A stretch of DNA of 64,000 bases from Stenotrophomonas africana (GCF_013004645.1 NZ_JABEME010000001.1:620001-684000), one strand, 5' to 3'. Numbered from the stretch's first letter, positions 37,993-50,054 are shown. The notes: generated from the sequence alone by a model not told the origin. Translations and numbers: made by a program.

Positions 37993-38091
37993 TGGCTCGA
38001 CGTATCCGGGGGAATTGTTGCCCGAATACGGCCTTTGCGCCAATGCGGCCTGTTAAAATCGGCCGTTCAACCCCTGCCAGCGCCGACGCCC

Positions 38092-39150
38092 GTGACCAAC
38101 ACCCCGTCTTCCGCCCCCTCCCCCCTCACCTATCGTGACGCGGGTGTCGACATCGACGCCGGCAACGAACTGGTCGAGCGGATCAAGCCCCTGGTCAAGC
38201 GCAGCTTCCGCCCGGAAGTGATGGGCGGCCTGGGTGGCTTCGGCGCCCTGTTCGACCTGTCCAACAAGTACCGCGAGCCGGTGCTGGTGTCGGGTACCGA
38301 TGGCGTGGGCACCAAGCTGAAGCTGGCCCACCAGCTGAACCGCCACGATACGATCGGTATCGACCTGGTCGCCATGTGCGTGAACGACGTGCTGGTGCAG
38401 GGGGCCGAGCCGCTGTTCTTCCTGGACTACTTCGCCACCGGCAAGCTGGACATCGACACCGCCGCGGCGGTCGTGGGCGGCATCGCCAACGGCTGCACCG
38501 AGGCCGGCTGCGCGCTGATCGGCGGTGAAACCGCTGAAATGCCCGATATGTATGCCCCCGGCGAGTACGACCTGGCCGGCTTCACGGTGGCTGCAGTCGA
38601 GAAGAGCGAGCTGAAGGACGGCGCCAGCGTGGCCGCCGGCGACGTGCTGATCGGCATCGCCTCCTCCGGCCCGCACTCCAACGGCTACTCGCTGGTGCGC
38701 CGCATCTACGACCGCGCAGGCCGCCCGGCCGATCTGGAGCTGGAAGGCGGCGTGAAGCTGGTCGATGCCCTGATGGCGCCGACCCGCCTGTACGTCAAGC
38801 CGATCCTGTCGCTGCTGAAGTCGCACGGCGCCGCCATCCATGGCATGGCCCACATCACCGGTGGCGGCCTGACCGAGAACATCATCCGCGTGGTGCCCGA
38901 AGGCCTCGGCCTGGACATCCAGGCCTCGTCCTGGACCCTGCCGCCGGTGTTCCAGTGGCTGCAGAAGGAAGGCGCGGTGGCCGACAGCGAGATGTGGCGA
39001 ACCTTCAACTGCGGCATCGGCTTCGTGCTGATCGTGGCGCCGGACCAGGTGGCCGCAGTGTCCGACGCGGTCAAGGCGCAGGGCCTGGAGCACTGGACCA
39101 TCGGCCAGGTGGTCACCGCCGAAGGCGCCGAACGCGTCCACATCGGCTGA
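38092..39150 (+). CDS. purM: phosphoribosylformylglycinamidine cyclo-ligase PurM
   Basis: A 352-residue AIR synthetase, step five of purine synthesis: ATP-dependent ring closure of FGAM. Family blocks are [67 protein letters not shown] and [11 protein letters not shown]. The start is a GTG at 38092; the long upstream in-frame reading is antisense to DUF2066 and not real. A TTAAAAT box at 38053-38059 is a plausible -10. purN follows after three membrane genes. Confidence 0.95.
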   Translation: MTNTPSSAPSPLTYRDAGVDIDAGNELVERIKPLVKRSFRPEVMGGLGGFGALFDLSNKYREPVLVSGTDGVGTKLKLAHQLNRHDTIGIDLVAMCVNDVLVQGAEPLFFLDYFATGKLDIDTAAAVVGGIANGCTEAGCALIGGETAEMPDMYAPGEYDLAGFTVAAVEKSELKDGASVAAGDVLIGIASSGPHSNGYSLVRRIYDRAGRPADLELEGGVKLVDALMAPTRLYVKPILSLLKSHGAAIHGMAHITGGGLTENIIRVVPEGLGLDIQASSWTLPPVFQWLQKEGAVADSEMWRTFNCGIGFVLIVAPDQVAAVSDAVKAQGLEHWTIGQVVTAEGAERVHIG

Positions 39151-39172
39151 TTCCGGCAACCCAGGAGCCCGC

Positions 39173-39661
39173 ATGGACGCAACGCCCCCCTTGTCGCCCG
39201 CACCCGTGCCGCCGCCGCTGGCGACGGTACCGGTGTTCAGCGCACAGGATGCCGACCACCTGCGCATGCTGGCCATCGCGCACTACGTGGTCGGCGGGCT
39301 GATCGCGCTGTTCTCGCTGATCTTCATCATCCACATCGTGCTGGGCATCACCGCGCTCACCGGCAACCTGCCGATGAATTCCGGCGGCCAGCCGTCGTCG
39401 CCGGCCGAGCAGCGCCTGTTCGGCTGGATGTTCACCATCGTCGGCTGCGTCATCGTGTTCGGTGGCGTGACCCTGGGCGCGTTCGTGGCCTACGCCGGCC
39501 GCTGCCTGACCCGTCGCCGCCGCTACCTGCTGTGCCTGATCGTGGCCGGACTGGCCTGCCTGTTCGCGCCGATCGGCACTGCGCTGGGGGTGTTCAGCCT
39601 GATCACCCTGCTGCGCCCGCAGGTCAAGGCCGCCTTCGACCTTCCCGCCGCGACCGCATGA
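39173..39661 (+). CDS. hypothetical membrane protein
   Basis: A 162-residue protein: a Pro-rich N-terminus, then helices at about 40-63 (VVGGLIALFSLIFIIHIVLGI), 85-108 (MFTIVGCVIVFGGVTLGAFVAY) and 119-140. No family recognised. Ribosome site CAGGAG seven bases before the ATG. It overlaps the next gene by four bases, so they are a coupled pair between purM and yjdF. Confidence 0.8.
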   Translation: MDATPPLSPAPVPPPLATVPVFSAQDADHLRMLAIAHYVVGGLIALFSLIFIIHIVLGITALTGNLPMNSGGQPSSPAEQRLFGWMFTIVGCVIVFGGVTLGAFVAYAGRCLTRRRRYLLCLIVAGLACLFAPIGTALGVFSLITLLRPQVKAAFDLPAATA

Positions 39662-40080
39662 CCGCTTCCGGCAATCCGCCGCCGCTGCCGCATCAGGCCC
39701 TGGCGCAGCTGCAGCTGACCAGCCATCTGCAGACCCTGAAAGTGCTGTTCTACGCGTTGGCCGGCTTCCATTGGGTCGCCACAGTGGCGTTCCTCGGCCT
39801 CAGCGGCTGGGTGGCCGAGTCACGCGGGCTGGACGATGCCTGGATGCTGACCACGGTCTATGCGTCGATCGCCGCACTGGCGGCCGTGCTGGGCTTCGTG
39901 CAGCTGCACACCGCGCGCCAGCTGTCACATCGCACCGGGCTGGCCTGGTGCCAGCGCGCAGCCTGGCTGGGCGTACTGGCCGGCCCGCTGGGCATGGCCC
40001 TGGCCGCCTATGCCTGGGTGTTCCTGTCCAAGCCTGAAATGGCCGCGCTGTTCGACCGCGGCGACCACCTCAGTGTCTGA
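39658..40080 (+). CDS. hypothetical membrane protein
   Basis: A 140-residue protein with three to four predicted helices (LFYALAGFHWVATVAFLGLSGW, VYASIAALAAVLGFVQLH, AAWLGVLAGPLGMALAAYAWVF). No recognised family. It is similar in size and composition to the upstream gene and translated with it. Confidence 0.8.
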   Translation: MTASGNPPPLPHQALAQLQLTSHLQTLKVLFYALAGFHWVATVAFLGLSGWVAESRGLDDAWMLTTVYASIAALAAVLGFVQLHTARQLSHRTGLAWCQRAAWLGVLAGPLGMALAAYAWVFLSKPEMAALFDRGDHLSV

Positions 40081-40121
40081 ACCTGCCGGCAGACGCCCCT
40101 TCCTTTTCTGATCGATTTTCC

Positions 40122-40784
40122 ATGTCCGCGCCTGCCCTCCCGACGTCCGCTTCGCCCACCACCCACCGTTTCTCGGGCCCCAAGAAGCTGGCCTTTGCTG
40201 CCGTGCTGGCAGTGTTTGCAATCAGCTGGGTCCACCCGCTGTGGCCTACCGAGCAGGCCCTGCACAGCACCCTCACCGTGGTCGGGCTGGCCGCGCTGCT
40301 GTGGGTCGACCGTCGCGGTGGCTGGTTGGACAACGGAGCCTTCATCGCCATCTGCGGCTTCATCGCCCTGCACTGCGTGGCCGCGCGCTGGCTGTATTCC
40401 AACGTGCCCTACGACGCCTGGGCGCAGACGCTGACCGGCTGGTCGCCGAATGCGGCCTTCGGCTGGCAGCGCAACCATTTCGACCGTCTCATCCACTTCC
40501 TGTTCGGCGTCTGCTTCACTCCCGCGCTGCTGCAGCTGGCCCGTCATGCGTGGCCTGCGCTGCGCCTGGGCCAGGCCTTCACCCTGGCGGTGATGACGGT
40601 GATGTGCGCCAGCCTGGTCTACGAATGGTTCGAGTGGGCCATCGCGCTGGCCCTGTCGCCGGATGCCGCCGAAGCCTACAACGGGCAGCAGGGCGACATG
40701 TGGGACGCGCATGCCGACATGCTGATGGCCACCGTGGGCAGCCTGCTGACCTGGCCGTTGGTCCGCCGGAGCGTCCAGCAATGA
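40122..40784 (+). CDS. DUF2238 family membrane protein (YjdF-like)
   Basis: A 220-residue inner-membrane protein with six helices. DUF2238 signature residues are clear: WQRNHFDRLIHFLFG, SLVYEWFEWAIALAL and GDMWDAHADMLMATVGS. The conserved His/Asp/Glu set within helices suggests metal binding, but function is unknown. Its stop overlaps the purN start (ATGA). Confidence 0.88.
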   Translation: MSAPALPTSASPTTHRFSGPKKLAFAAVLAVFAISWVHPLWPTEQALHSTLTVVGLAALLWVDRRGGWLDNGAFIAICGFIALHCVAARWLYSNVPYDAWAQTLTGWSPNAAFGWQRNHFDRLIHFLFGVCFTPALLQLARHAWPALRLGQAFTLAVMTVMCASLVYEWFEWAIALALSPDAAEAYNGQQGDMWDAHADMLMATVGSLLTWPLVRRSVQQ

Positions 40785-41440
40785 CCGCGCCCACCCGCAT
40801 TGCCGTGCTTGCTTCCGGGCGCGGCAGCAACCTGCAGGCCATCCTCGATGCCATCGCAGCGGGCCGCCTGCCCGCCGAGGTGGTCGGTGTGTTTTCCGAC
40901 CGCCCCGCCGCGGAGGCCCTGCAGCGCGTCGCACCGGACCTGCGCTGGGCGCACGCACCGAAGTCCTTCAGCGACCGCGCCAGCTACGAGCAGGCGCTCG
41001 GCGATGCGCTGGCCGCAGTACAGCCGGACTGGATCGTCTGCGCCGGCTACATGCGCATCCTCGGCGCGGCCTTCGTACAGCGCTTCAATGGCCGCCTGGT
41101 CAACATCCATCCGTCGCTGCTGCCGCTGCACAAGGGCCTGGACACCCATGCCCGGGCGCTGCAGGCAGGCGACGCCGAGCACGGTGCCAGCGTGCATCTG
41201 GTCGTGCCCGAGCTGGATGCGGGCGCAGTGCTGGCGCAGGTGCGTGTACCGGTGCAACCGGGTGATGACGCGCAGGCCCTGGCCGCGCGCGTGCTGGCAG
41301 TGGAGCATCCGCTGCTGATCGCCACCCTGCAGCTGTTGTGCGCCGGCCGCCTGGCTGAACGGGAAGGCCAGCCGCAACTGGACGGTCACCCCCTGTTTAG
41401 CCCGTTGGCCCTAGATTCCGCCGGGAACCTGAACCGGTAG
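40781..41440 (+). CDS. purN: phosphoribosylglycinamide formyltransferase PurN
   Basis: A 219-residue GAR transformylase using 10-formyl-tetrahydrofolate. Motifs: RIAVLASGRGSNLQAILDA (phosphate loop), CAGYMRILG, the catalytic NIHPSLLPLHKGLDTHARAL (Asn-x-His) and HGASVHLVVPELDAG with the catalytic Asp. Separated from purM by three small membrane genes, whereas many bacteria have purMN adjacent. Confidence 0.95.
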   Translation: MTAPTRIAVLASGRGSNLQAILDAIAAGRLPAEVVGVFSDRPAAEALQRVAPDLRWAHAPKSFSDRASYEQALGDALAAVQPDWIVCAGYMRILGAAFVQRFNGRLVNIHPSLLPLHKGLDTHARALQAGDAEHGASVHLVVPELDAGAVLAQVRVPVQPGDDAQALAARVLAVEHPLLIATLQLLCAGRLAEREGQPQLDGHPLFSPLALDSAGNLNR

Positions 41441-41508
41441 TCCCCATGCACACGCCCCGCTGACTGCGGGGCTGGCATCCTGCCCTCCTCCTGCGGTTCC
41501 TGTCCTTC

Positions 41509-42333
41509 ATGAAGACCACGACCCTGCTGCCCACTTCATTGCTGCTGTCGCTTGTCGTGTTCCCCGGCGTGGGCTGGGGCCAGGCACAGGCGCCCGCCAC
41601 CTCGCCGGCACTGGTGCCTGCGGCGCAGCCGCCTGCCGAGGCGCCGGCCGTACCGATGCCGCCGGCACTGGCCTGGGAGCCACCGCCGCTGCAGCCGTTC
41701 AGCGCCACCTACCAGGCCTTCTACAAGGGCAAGGAAGCGGGTGATGCCAGCATGCAGGTCACCCACACCGGCGGCAGCCAGTGGCGGGTGGACATGCAGG
41801 TGGTCGGCCGCCGCGGCTTTGCCAGCGTGCTGGGCCTGAACATCGAACAGAGCACGGTGTTCGAGGAACGCAGCGGCGTGTATGCGCCGCTCAGCCAGAG
41901 CACGGTCCGCAAGGGCCTGTTCCTGGGCAAGAAGGCGGTCGGCACCTACAACTGGCAGGCTGGCACCGCGCAATGGACCGGTGACGTCAAGAAGGAACGC
42001 GCGCAGCCGATCCCGCTGCAGGCGGGCGACCAGAGTGCGCTGCTGATCAATCTGGCGATCATGCGCGATGCCCGTCCGGGCGCCACCCTGCATTACCGCT
42101 ACGTGGACATGGGCAAGGTCCGCGAACACGATTACCAGGCCGCGCCGCAGACCGAGAACGTCGAGGTCGGCGACCTGTCCTACAACGCGCTGCGGGTCTA
42201 CCGGACCAACGGTGGCAGAAACGAAACCATTCTCTGGATCGCCAACGGTGTCCCCACCCCGGTGCGCATCCTGCAACGCGAAGACGGCGAAGACCGCGTC
42301 GATCTGCGCCTGATCGAATACCAAGGAGTCTGA
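41509..42333 (+). CDS. DUF3108 domain-containing exported protein
   Basis: A 274-residue protein with signal peptide (PTSLLLSLVVFPGVGWGQA), a Pro/Ala-rich linker of about 35 residues, and one DUF3108 domain (FSATYQAFYKGKEAGDASMQV, QSTVFEERSGVYAPLSQS, DQSALLINLAIMRD). DUF3108 proteins are periplasmic beta-rich proteins of unknown role. It is a tandem paralogue of the next gene, which is two bases downstream. Confidence 0.88.
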   Translation: MKTTTLLPTSLLLSLVVFPGVGWGQAQAPATSPALVPAAQPPAEAPAVPMPPALAWEPPPLQPFSATYQAFYKGKEAGDASMQVTHTGGSQWRVDMQVVGRRGFASVLGLNIEQSTVFEERSGVYAPLSQSTVRKGLFLGKKAVGTYNWQAGTAQWTGDVKKERAQPIPLQAGDQSALLINLAIMRDARPGATLHYRYVDMGKVREHDYQAAPQTENVEVGDLSYNALRVYRTNGGRNETILWIANGVPTPVRILQREDGEDRVDLRLIEYQGV

Positions 42334-42335
42334 GC

Positions 42336-43019
42336 ATGAACACCCTGACCCGCCCCCTCACCTGGATCGCAGCCGCTGCCCTGACCGTGGCCAGCCTGCC
42401 GGCCATGGCCCTGGAACCGTTCAAGGCGGATTACCTGGCCAGCTACATGGGCATGCAGGCCAACGGCACCATGACCCTGGCCAGCGAAGGCAGCAACAAG
42501 TGGCGCTACAGCCTGCAGGTGAAGAACCAGCTGGCCGACCTCAGCCAGAGCACGGTGTTCGAGGAAGTACGTGGCCAGCTGCGCCCGCTCAGCAGCCAGG
42601 ACCGTTCGGCGCTGCTGGTGAAGAAGCGCAACGTGCAGGCCAACTACAACTGGACCAGCAACCAGGCCACCTGGACCGGCGACATCAAGCCGGACCGTGC
42701 GGGCCCCATCGCGCTGAAGGCGGGCGACATGGACGCGCTGCTGATCAACCTGGCGATCGCCCGTGACCTCGCCGCCGGCAAGCCGCTGACCTATCGCATG
42801 GTCGACGAAGGCCGCATCAAGAACATGACCTACCGCGTGATCGGCAAGGAGTCGATCACCGTGGGCGGCAAGAGCTACGAGGCCACCAAGGTCTCGCGTG
42901 CCGACGGCAACAAGGAGCTGATCGCCTGGATCGTGCCGGAGTTCCCGGTGCCGGCGCGCATGCTGCAGCGTGAGAGCGGCCGCGATGCGTTGGACCTGAC
43001 CATCAGGGCGATGAACTGA
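42336..43019 (+). CDS. DUF3108 domain-containing exported protein (tandem paralogue)
   Basis: A 227-residue protein with signal peptide ending LPAMA. The domain aligns through its length with the upstream gene: QSTVFEEVRGQLRPLS, YNWTSNQATWTGDIKPDRA, MDALLINLAIARD, PVPARMLQRE. It lacks the Pro-rich linker. Ribosome site AAGGAG lies inside the preceding gene. Ends 22 bases before a bidirectional terminator. Confidence 0.88.
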   Translation: MNTLTRPLTWIAAAALTVASLPAMALEPFKADYLASYMGMQANGTMTLASEGSNKWRYSLQVKNQLADLSQSTVFEEVRGQLRPLSSQDRSALLVKKRNVQANYNWTSNQATWTGDIKPDRAGPIALKAGDMDALLINLAIARDLAAGKPLTYRMVDEGRIKNMTYRVIGKESITVGGKSYEATKVSRADGNKELIAWIVPEFPVPARMLQRESGRDALDLTIRAMN

Positions 43020-43040
43020 CCGGAGATCCGCGCACCCAGA

Positions 43041-43066
43041 AAAACGCCCGCTTTCGCGGGCGTTTT
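43041..43066. terminator. bidirectional intrinsic terminator
   Basis: AAAACGCCCGC-TTTC-GCGGGCGTTTT: perfect stem with A-run and T-run on both sides, placed between convergent DUF3108 and EF-hand genes. Confidence 0.95.
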
Positions 43067-43067
43067 C

Positions 43068-44683
<1,616 letters not shown>

Positions 44684-44914
44684 TCAGCCGGCTTCGGCCG
44701 GGGTCACGGTTTTCAGCGCCAGCGCGTGGATCGCGCCGCCCATCAGGTCGCCCAGCGTGGCATACACCATGCGGTGGCGGGCCAGCGGCATCTTGCCGGC
44801 AAAGGCCTCGCAGACCACGGTCGCTTCGAAATGCACGCCATCGTCGCCCTGCACGTCGGCGCGGGCGCCGGGCAGGCCGGTTTCGATCAGATTGCGGATG
44901 GTGTCGGCGTCCAA
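44684..44914 (-). CDS. ibaG: BolA family protein IbaG
   Basis: A 76-residue BolA-like protein (class II KH fold): IRNLIETGLPGARADVQGDD, the EAFAGKMPLARHRMVYATLGDLM block with the conserved Cys-x10-His, and IHALALKT. BolA proteins bind monothiol glutaredoxin Fe-S clusters. Start is a TTG at 44914 with AGGAAA five bases before. Position before murA is conserved with E. coli. Confidence 0.9.
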   Translation of the reverse strand: MDADTIRNLIETGLPGARADVQGDDGVHFEATVVCEAFAGKMPLARHRMVYATLGDLMGGAIHALALKTVTPAEAG

Positions 44915-44968
44915 CGGGCTTTCCTAATAAAATGTGCCTCCATTCTACTTCCGCTGCGTGGCGTCCGC

Positions 44969-45970
44969 ATGGCCGAATCCCTGTTGCCCCCCCGTTCCGT
45001 CGACCCTGCCGGCCTGGTCGCCAGCGGCCGCCGCGTCTTCGAGATCGAGCGGCAGGCGCTGGATGCCGTGGCCGACCGGCTTGGCGAGGCCTTCCAGCAG
45101 GCCTGCCAGGCGATCCTGGCCAGCCGCGGGCGGGTGGTCGCCACCGGCATGGGCAAGTCCGGGCATATCGCCCGCAAGATCGCCGCCACCCTGGCGTCCA
45201 CCGGTACGCCGGCGTTCTACGTGCATCCCGGTGAAGCCGGCCACGGCGACCTGGGCATGATCACCGAGGACGACGTGGTGCTGGCCCTGTCCTATTCGGG
45301 CGAGTCCGACGAGGTGCTGATGCTGCTGCCGGTGCTCAAGCGCCAGGGCAACGTGCTGATTTCCATGACCGGGCGCCCACAGTCCAGCCTGGCCACCGCT
45401 GCCGACATCCATCTGGACGTCAGCGTGCCGGCCGAGGCGTGCCCGCTGGCGCTGGCGCCGACCTCCAGCACCACCGCCTCGCTGGCGATGGGCGATGCGC
45501 TGGCCGTGGCCCTGCTCGACGCACGCGGCTTCACCGCCGACGATTTCGCCCGTTCACACCCGGCCGGCAGCCTCGGCCGCCGCCTGCTGCTGCACATCAC
45601 CGACGTGATGCACACCGGCGACGACCTGCCCAGCGTGGGCGCCGACGCCAGCCTCAGCGAAGCGCTGGTGGAGATGAGCCGCAAACGGCTGGGCATGACC
45701 GCCGTGGTCGATGCCGACGGTGTGCTGATCGGCCTGTTCACCGACGGTGACCTGCGCCGTGCACTGGACAGCGCGCTGGACGTGCGTACCGCGAAGATCG
45801 CCGATGTGATGACGCGCAACCCGCGCACCATCGGCGCCGACCAACTGGCGGTCGAGGCGGCCCGGCTGATGGAGACCCACAAGATCACCGGCCTGATCGT
45901 GGTCGATGGCCAGGGACGCGCGGTCGGTGCCCTGAACATTCATGACCTGTTGCGGGCCCGGGTGGTTTAA
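44969..45970 (+). CDS. kdsD: arabinose-5-phosphate isomerase KdsD
   Basis: A 333-residue isomerase: N-terminal SIS domain (VVATGMGKSGHIARKIAATLASTGTPAFYVHP, LSYSGESDEV, TSSTTASLAMGDALAVAL) and two C-terminal CBS domains from about residue 205 (ITDVMHTGDDLP; IADVMTRNPRTI). It turns ribulose-5-P into arabinose-5-P for KDO synthesis. Divergent from ibaG across 54 bases. First gene of the kdsD-kdsC-lptC-lptA-lptB-rpoN series. Confidence 0.96.
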   Translation: MAESLLPPRSVDPAGLVASGRRVFEIERQALDAVADRLGEAFQQACQAILASRGRVVATGMGKSGHIARKIAATLASTGTPAFYVHPGEAGHGDLGMITEDDVVLALSYSGESDEVLMLLPVLKRQGNVLISMTGRPQSSLATAADIHLDVSVPAEACPLALAPTSSTTASLAMGDALAVALLDARGFTADDFARSHPAGSLGRRLLLHITDVMHTGDDLPSVGADASLSEALVEMSRKRLGMTAVVDADGVLIGLFTDGDLRRALDSALDVRTAKIADVMTRNPRTIGADQLAVEAARLMETHKITGLIVVDGQGRAVGALNIHDLLRARVV

Positions 45971-46036
45971 CCGACAGTCCATCGACCCCATTCATCCTGT
46001 AACGCCGCACCTGCCCCCAACGAGCCTGCCGCCCTG

Positions 46037-46585
46037 ATGCCCTGGTCCCCCCTGCCCGCCTTCCCCACCCACCTGCATGCCGCTGCGGCCCGAATCCGCC
46101 TGGCCTGCTTCGACGTGGACGGCACCCTCACCGACGGTCGGCTGTACTACGACAAGGACGGCAACGAGAGCAAGGCGTACTTCGTGCAGGATGGTCTGGG
46201 TCTGAAACTGCTGCAGCAGTGCGGTATCCACCCCGTGCTGATCACCGCGCGCAACAGCCAGTCCGCGCTCAAGCGCGGCGCCGACCTCGGCATCGATACC
46301 CAGATCGCCGTGGGCGACAAGCTGGCCAGCGTGCAGGCGCTGTGCGCGCAGCATGGCATCGGCCTGGAACAGGTGGCGTTCATGGGCGATGACCTGCCCG
46401 ACCTGGCGCCGCTCGGCGCGGTCGGCCTGGCGGTGGCCCCGGCCAACGCCCATGCATGGATCGCCGAGCGCGTGCACTGGCAGACCCGCAGCGAGGGTGG
46501 GCGTGGCGCCGCGCGCGAGCTGTGCGACATCCTGCTGGCCGCGCAGGGGCATGTGGACGCCGTACTGGCGAGGTACGGCGCATGA
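46037..46585 (+). CDS. kdsC: KDO-8-phosphate phosphatase KdsC
   Basis: A 182-residue HAD phosphatase of subclass C0. The nucleophile motif is FDVDGTLTDGRLYY, with ITARNS, the Lys of GDKLAS and the GDDLPDLAPL acid motif. It dephosphorylates KDO-8-P in lipopolysaccharide core synthesis. Overlaps lptC (ATGA). Confidence 0.96.
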   Translation: MPWSPLPAFPTHLHAAAARIRLACFDVDGTLTDGRLYYDKDGNESKAYFVQDGLGLKLLQQCGIHPVLITARNSQSALKRGADLGIDTQIAVGDKLASVQALCAQHGIGLEQVAFMGDDLPDLAPLGAVGLAVAPANAHAWIAERVHWQTRSEGGRGAARELCDILLAAQGHVDAVLARYGA

Positions 46586-47157
46586 ACCTGCCCACCCTCA
46601 ACTGGCGCACCGCGCTCGGCATCGGCCTGCTGCTGGCCGCCCTGCTGAGCAGCTGGGCGGCGCTGCGCAACCGCGACAAGGGGCCAGCCAAGGGTGGCCA
46701 GGAAGTCGGCGTGGACTACGTCCTGCACGACTTCCAGATCGTCGCCCTGGATGAGCAGGGCAAGGAATCGACCACGCTGCGTGCGCCGCTGCTGGAGCGC
46801 CAGCGCGGTGACCAGACCATCAACATCGCCACGCCGCTGTTCGAGATGCCGGACAAGGATGGCAAGCACTGGACCCTGCGTGCCGAGACCGGCTGGCTCA
46901 GTGCCAAGGGCGACGAGATGAAGCTGCGCGGCAATGTCGCTGGCGACAGCCCGGCCGGCCCGGGCACCGTGCCGACCACCTTCCGCACCGACCATCTGGA
47001 CGTGTTCCCAAAGGAAAACCGCGCCCGTACCGACGCCCTGGTGACCATGACCCGCCCGGGCATGGAACAGTCCGGCGTCGGCTTCGAAGTGGATTCGAAG
47101 AACAACACGTATCATTTCCTCAGCCAGTCCAAGGGCCGCTACACGCCCAAGCGCTGA
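46582..47157 (+). CDS. lptC: LPS export protein LptC
   Basis: A 191-residue bitopic inner-membrane protein. A single N-terminal helix (ALGIGLLLAALLSSWAAL) is followed by a periplasmic beta-jellyroll (YVLHDFQIVALDEQGKESTTLRAP, LRAETGWLSAKGDEMKLRGNV). It passes LPS from LptB2FG to LptA. Start fixed by overlap with kdsC. Confidence 0.94.
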   Translation: MNLPTLNWRTALGIGLLLAALLSSWAALRNRDKGPAKGGQEVGVDYVLHDFQIVALDEQGKESTTLRAPLLERQRGDQTINIATPLFEMPDKDGKHWTLRAETGWLSAKGDEMKLRGNVAGDSPAGPGTVPTTFRTDHLDVFPKENRARTDALVTMTRPGMEQSGVGFEVDSKNNTYHFLSQSKGRYTPKR

Positions 47158-47261
47158 TTCCGCCGCCAGCCTGCGACGTCTCCGGACAGGCGCAAGGCCG
47201 GCAGCTCCACCCGCCCGCCCCCGGTCCAGCCGGGAGGCCCCCACCGGTAGAACGGACCCCG

Positions 47262-47812
47262 ATGAAGATTCCCTTTGCCGCCGTACTCGCGCTTGGTCTT
47301 CTTGTCCCCAGCGCCGCCTTCGCCAAGTCCACCGACCGCAACGAAGACATGCACATCGATTCCGGCGCCCAGTCGGGCATGCTCACCGGCGACGGCAAGA
47401 CCGTGCTGTCGCAGGGCGTGATCATCACCCAGGGTACGCTGGACCTGCGCTCGTCCGAGGCCGAGATCTACCTCAAGGACGGCGAAGCGGTGCGTGTGGT
47501 GTTCACCGGCAAGCAGGCCAAGATGAAGCAGCAGCTCGATGACGGCACCTGGATGGATGCCCTGGCCGACCGCATCGACTACGACATCAAGACCGAGATC
47601 ATCACCCTGACCGGCAACTACAAGGTCACCAGCGCGCGCGGCACCAACGCTGGCCAGCGCATGGTCTACAACACCCGTACCGGCGAAATGAACTCCGGTG
47701 GCGACGGCAGCCGCGTGCGCACCGTCATCCCGCCGAAGAGCAAGACCCCGGCCGCGCCTGCGGCACAGCCCAAGGCCACCACGCCGGCACAGCCGGCCGG
47801 GAGCAAGAAGTA

Positions 47813-47813
<1 letters not shown>
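47262..47813 (+). CDS. lptA: LPS transport periplasmic protein LptA
   Basis: A 183-residue exported protein (signal peptide ending SAAFA) with the OstA-like jellyroll ([59 protein letters not shown]). It forms the LPS bridge across the periplasm. The last 30 residues are Pro/Ala/Lys-rich. The stop overlaps the lptB start (TAATG). A 104-base gap before it is GC-rich with weak hairpins. Confidence 0.94.
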
Positions 47814-48532
<719 letters not shown>

Positions 48533-48571
48533 AGCAGTCGCCGGGTCCCTTTCCTTCCTTTCGGCACAGGC

Positions 48572-49996
48572 ATGAAGACTCGGCTGCAGACATCGTTGGG
48601 ACAGCAACTGGTGCTCACGCCCCAGTTGCAGCAGGCGATCAAGCTGCTGCAGATGTCCACCACCGAGCTGGAGCTGGAAATCGCCCAGGCGGTGGAAAGC
48701 AATCCACTGCTGGACTGGGCCGACAGCAGTGACAGCAGCAGTGCCGCCAACGAAACCAGCGATGGCAACGACAGTGACGCCCCCGCAGAACGCACCGATG
48801 CCGGCGACGACTGGGCACCGGCCGAACTGGACTGGAGCGCGGCCGGCAGCGGCGGCAGCTTCGACGATGACGACGACAACGGCAGCGCCGCCGAGCGCGT
48901 AGCCGAAACCGAAACACTGGCCGACCATCTGCTGTGGCAGCTGCATCTGTCGCATCTGTCCTCGCGTGATCGCAGCATCGGTGCCGCACTGATCGATGCA
49001 CTGGACGACGACGGTTACCTGCGCGAGCCGCTGGCCACCATCGCTGAAACCCTGCTGCCGGCGATCCACGCCGGCGAGGACGAGATCCTCGCCGTGCTGC
49101 ATCGCATCCAGCGCTTCGATCCGGTGGGTGTGGCTGCACGCACGCTGGGCGAATGCCTGCTGCTGCAGCTGGATGTGCTGGCCGGCGACACGCCCGGCCT
49201 GATCCTGGCGCGACAGATTGCCGCAGGACCCTTGGAACGTTTGCCGCGCAGCGGCGTCGCCGGGCTTGCCCATGAGTTGAAGCAGCCGCTGGACGCGGTC
49301 GAGACTGCTGTCGCGTTGCTGCGCTCACTGGACCCGCGCCCGGGCACGCAGATCGCACCGCTGTCACAGGACACCTATGTGGTGCCGGATGTGGTGGTGT
49401 GGCGGCAGAACGGCGTGTGGCGCGCTGCGCTGGCCGCGCATGCTGGCCCGAAGGTGGTGATCCACCGCGGTTACGAGCAGCTGATCCGACGCTGTGGTGA
49501 TGCCGATGCCGGCTACCTGCGTGCACAGCTGCAGGAAGCGCGCTGGCTGCTGAAAGGGCTGCAGCAGCGTGGCGAAACCCTTCTGCGCGTCGTGCGCAGC
49601 CTGATCCTGCAGCAGGCCGGCTTCCTGGAATTCGGCGAGCAGGCGCTGCGTCCACTGACCCTGCGCGAGATCGCCGCCGATCTCGGCCTGCACGAATCCA
49701 CGGTCTCGCGCGCGATCGCCCGCAAGCACGTGCGTACCCCACGCGGCACCCTGCCGCTGCGCGCCTTCTTTGCCTCGGGCATCGATACCGAGGGCGGCGG
49801 TGAGGCATCCAGTACCGCCATCCAGGCGATGATCCGGCGCCTGATCGACGACGAGAACCCGCGCAAGCCGCTTTCTGACGCCAAGCTGGCTGACCTGCTC
49901 AAATCGTCGGGAATTCCAGTAGCGCGACGCACCGTGGCGAAGTATCGTGAAGCCATGAACATTTCCGCCTCGCACGAAAGGGTCAGAATCGCTTGA
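48572..49996 (+). CDS. rpoN: RNA polymerase sigma-54 factor RpoN
   Basis: A 474-residue sigma-54. Region I is Gln/Leu-rich (LGQQLVLTPQLQQAIKLLQMS), region II a long acidic/Ser stretch (about 48-115), then the core-binding domain and the HTH (LTLREIADLGLHESTVSRAI type). The RpoN box ARRTVAKYRE is at 451-460. Controls enhancer-dependent promoters, with the linked ptsN and hprK genes in the same order as in many proteobacteria. Confidence 0.97.
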   Translation: MKTRLQTSLGQQLVLTPQLQQAIKLLQMSTTELELEIAQAVESNPLLDWADSSDSSSAANETSDGNDSDAPAERTDAGDDWAPAELDWSAAGSGGSFDDDDDNGSAAERVAETETLADHLLWQLHLSHLSSRDRSIGAALIDALDDDGYLREPLATIAETLLPAIHAGEDEILAVLHRIQRFDPVGVAARTLGECLLLQLDVLAGDTPGLILARQIAAGPLERLPRSGVAGLAHELKQPLDAVETAVALLRSLDPRPGTQIAPLSQDTYVVPDVVVWRQNGVWRAALAAHAGPKVVIHRGYEQLIRRCGDADAGYLRAQLQEARWLLKGLQQRGETLLRVVRSLILQQAGFLEFGEQALRPLTLREIAADLGLHESTVSRAIARKHVRTPRGTLPLRAFFASGIDTEGGGEASSTAIQAMIRRLIDDENPRKPLSDAKLADLLKSSGIPVARRTVAKYREAMNISASHERVRIA

Positions 49997-50054
49997 CGCG
50001 CCGCCGCGCCCGGCGGAGAGGTTCATTGGCACATCCGAACACAGGAGAAACCCG

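Noticed and set aside
37039-38091. Long N-terminal extension of purM
   Set aside because: Antisense to DUF2066; PurM family starts at the GTG at 38092.
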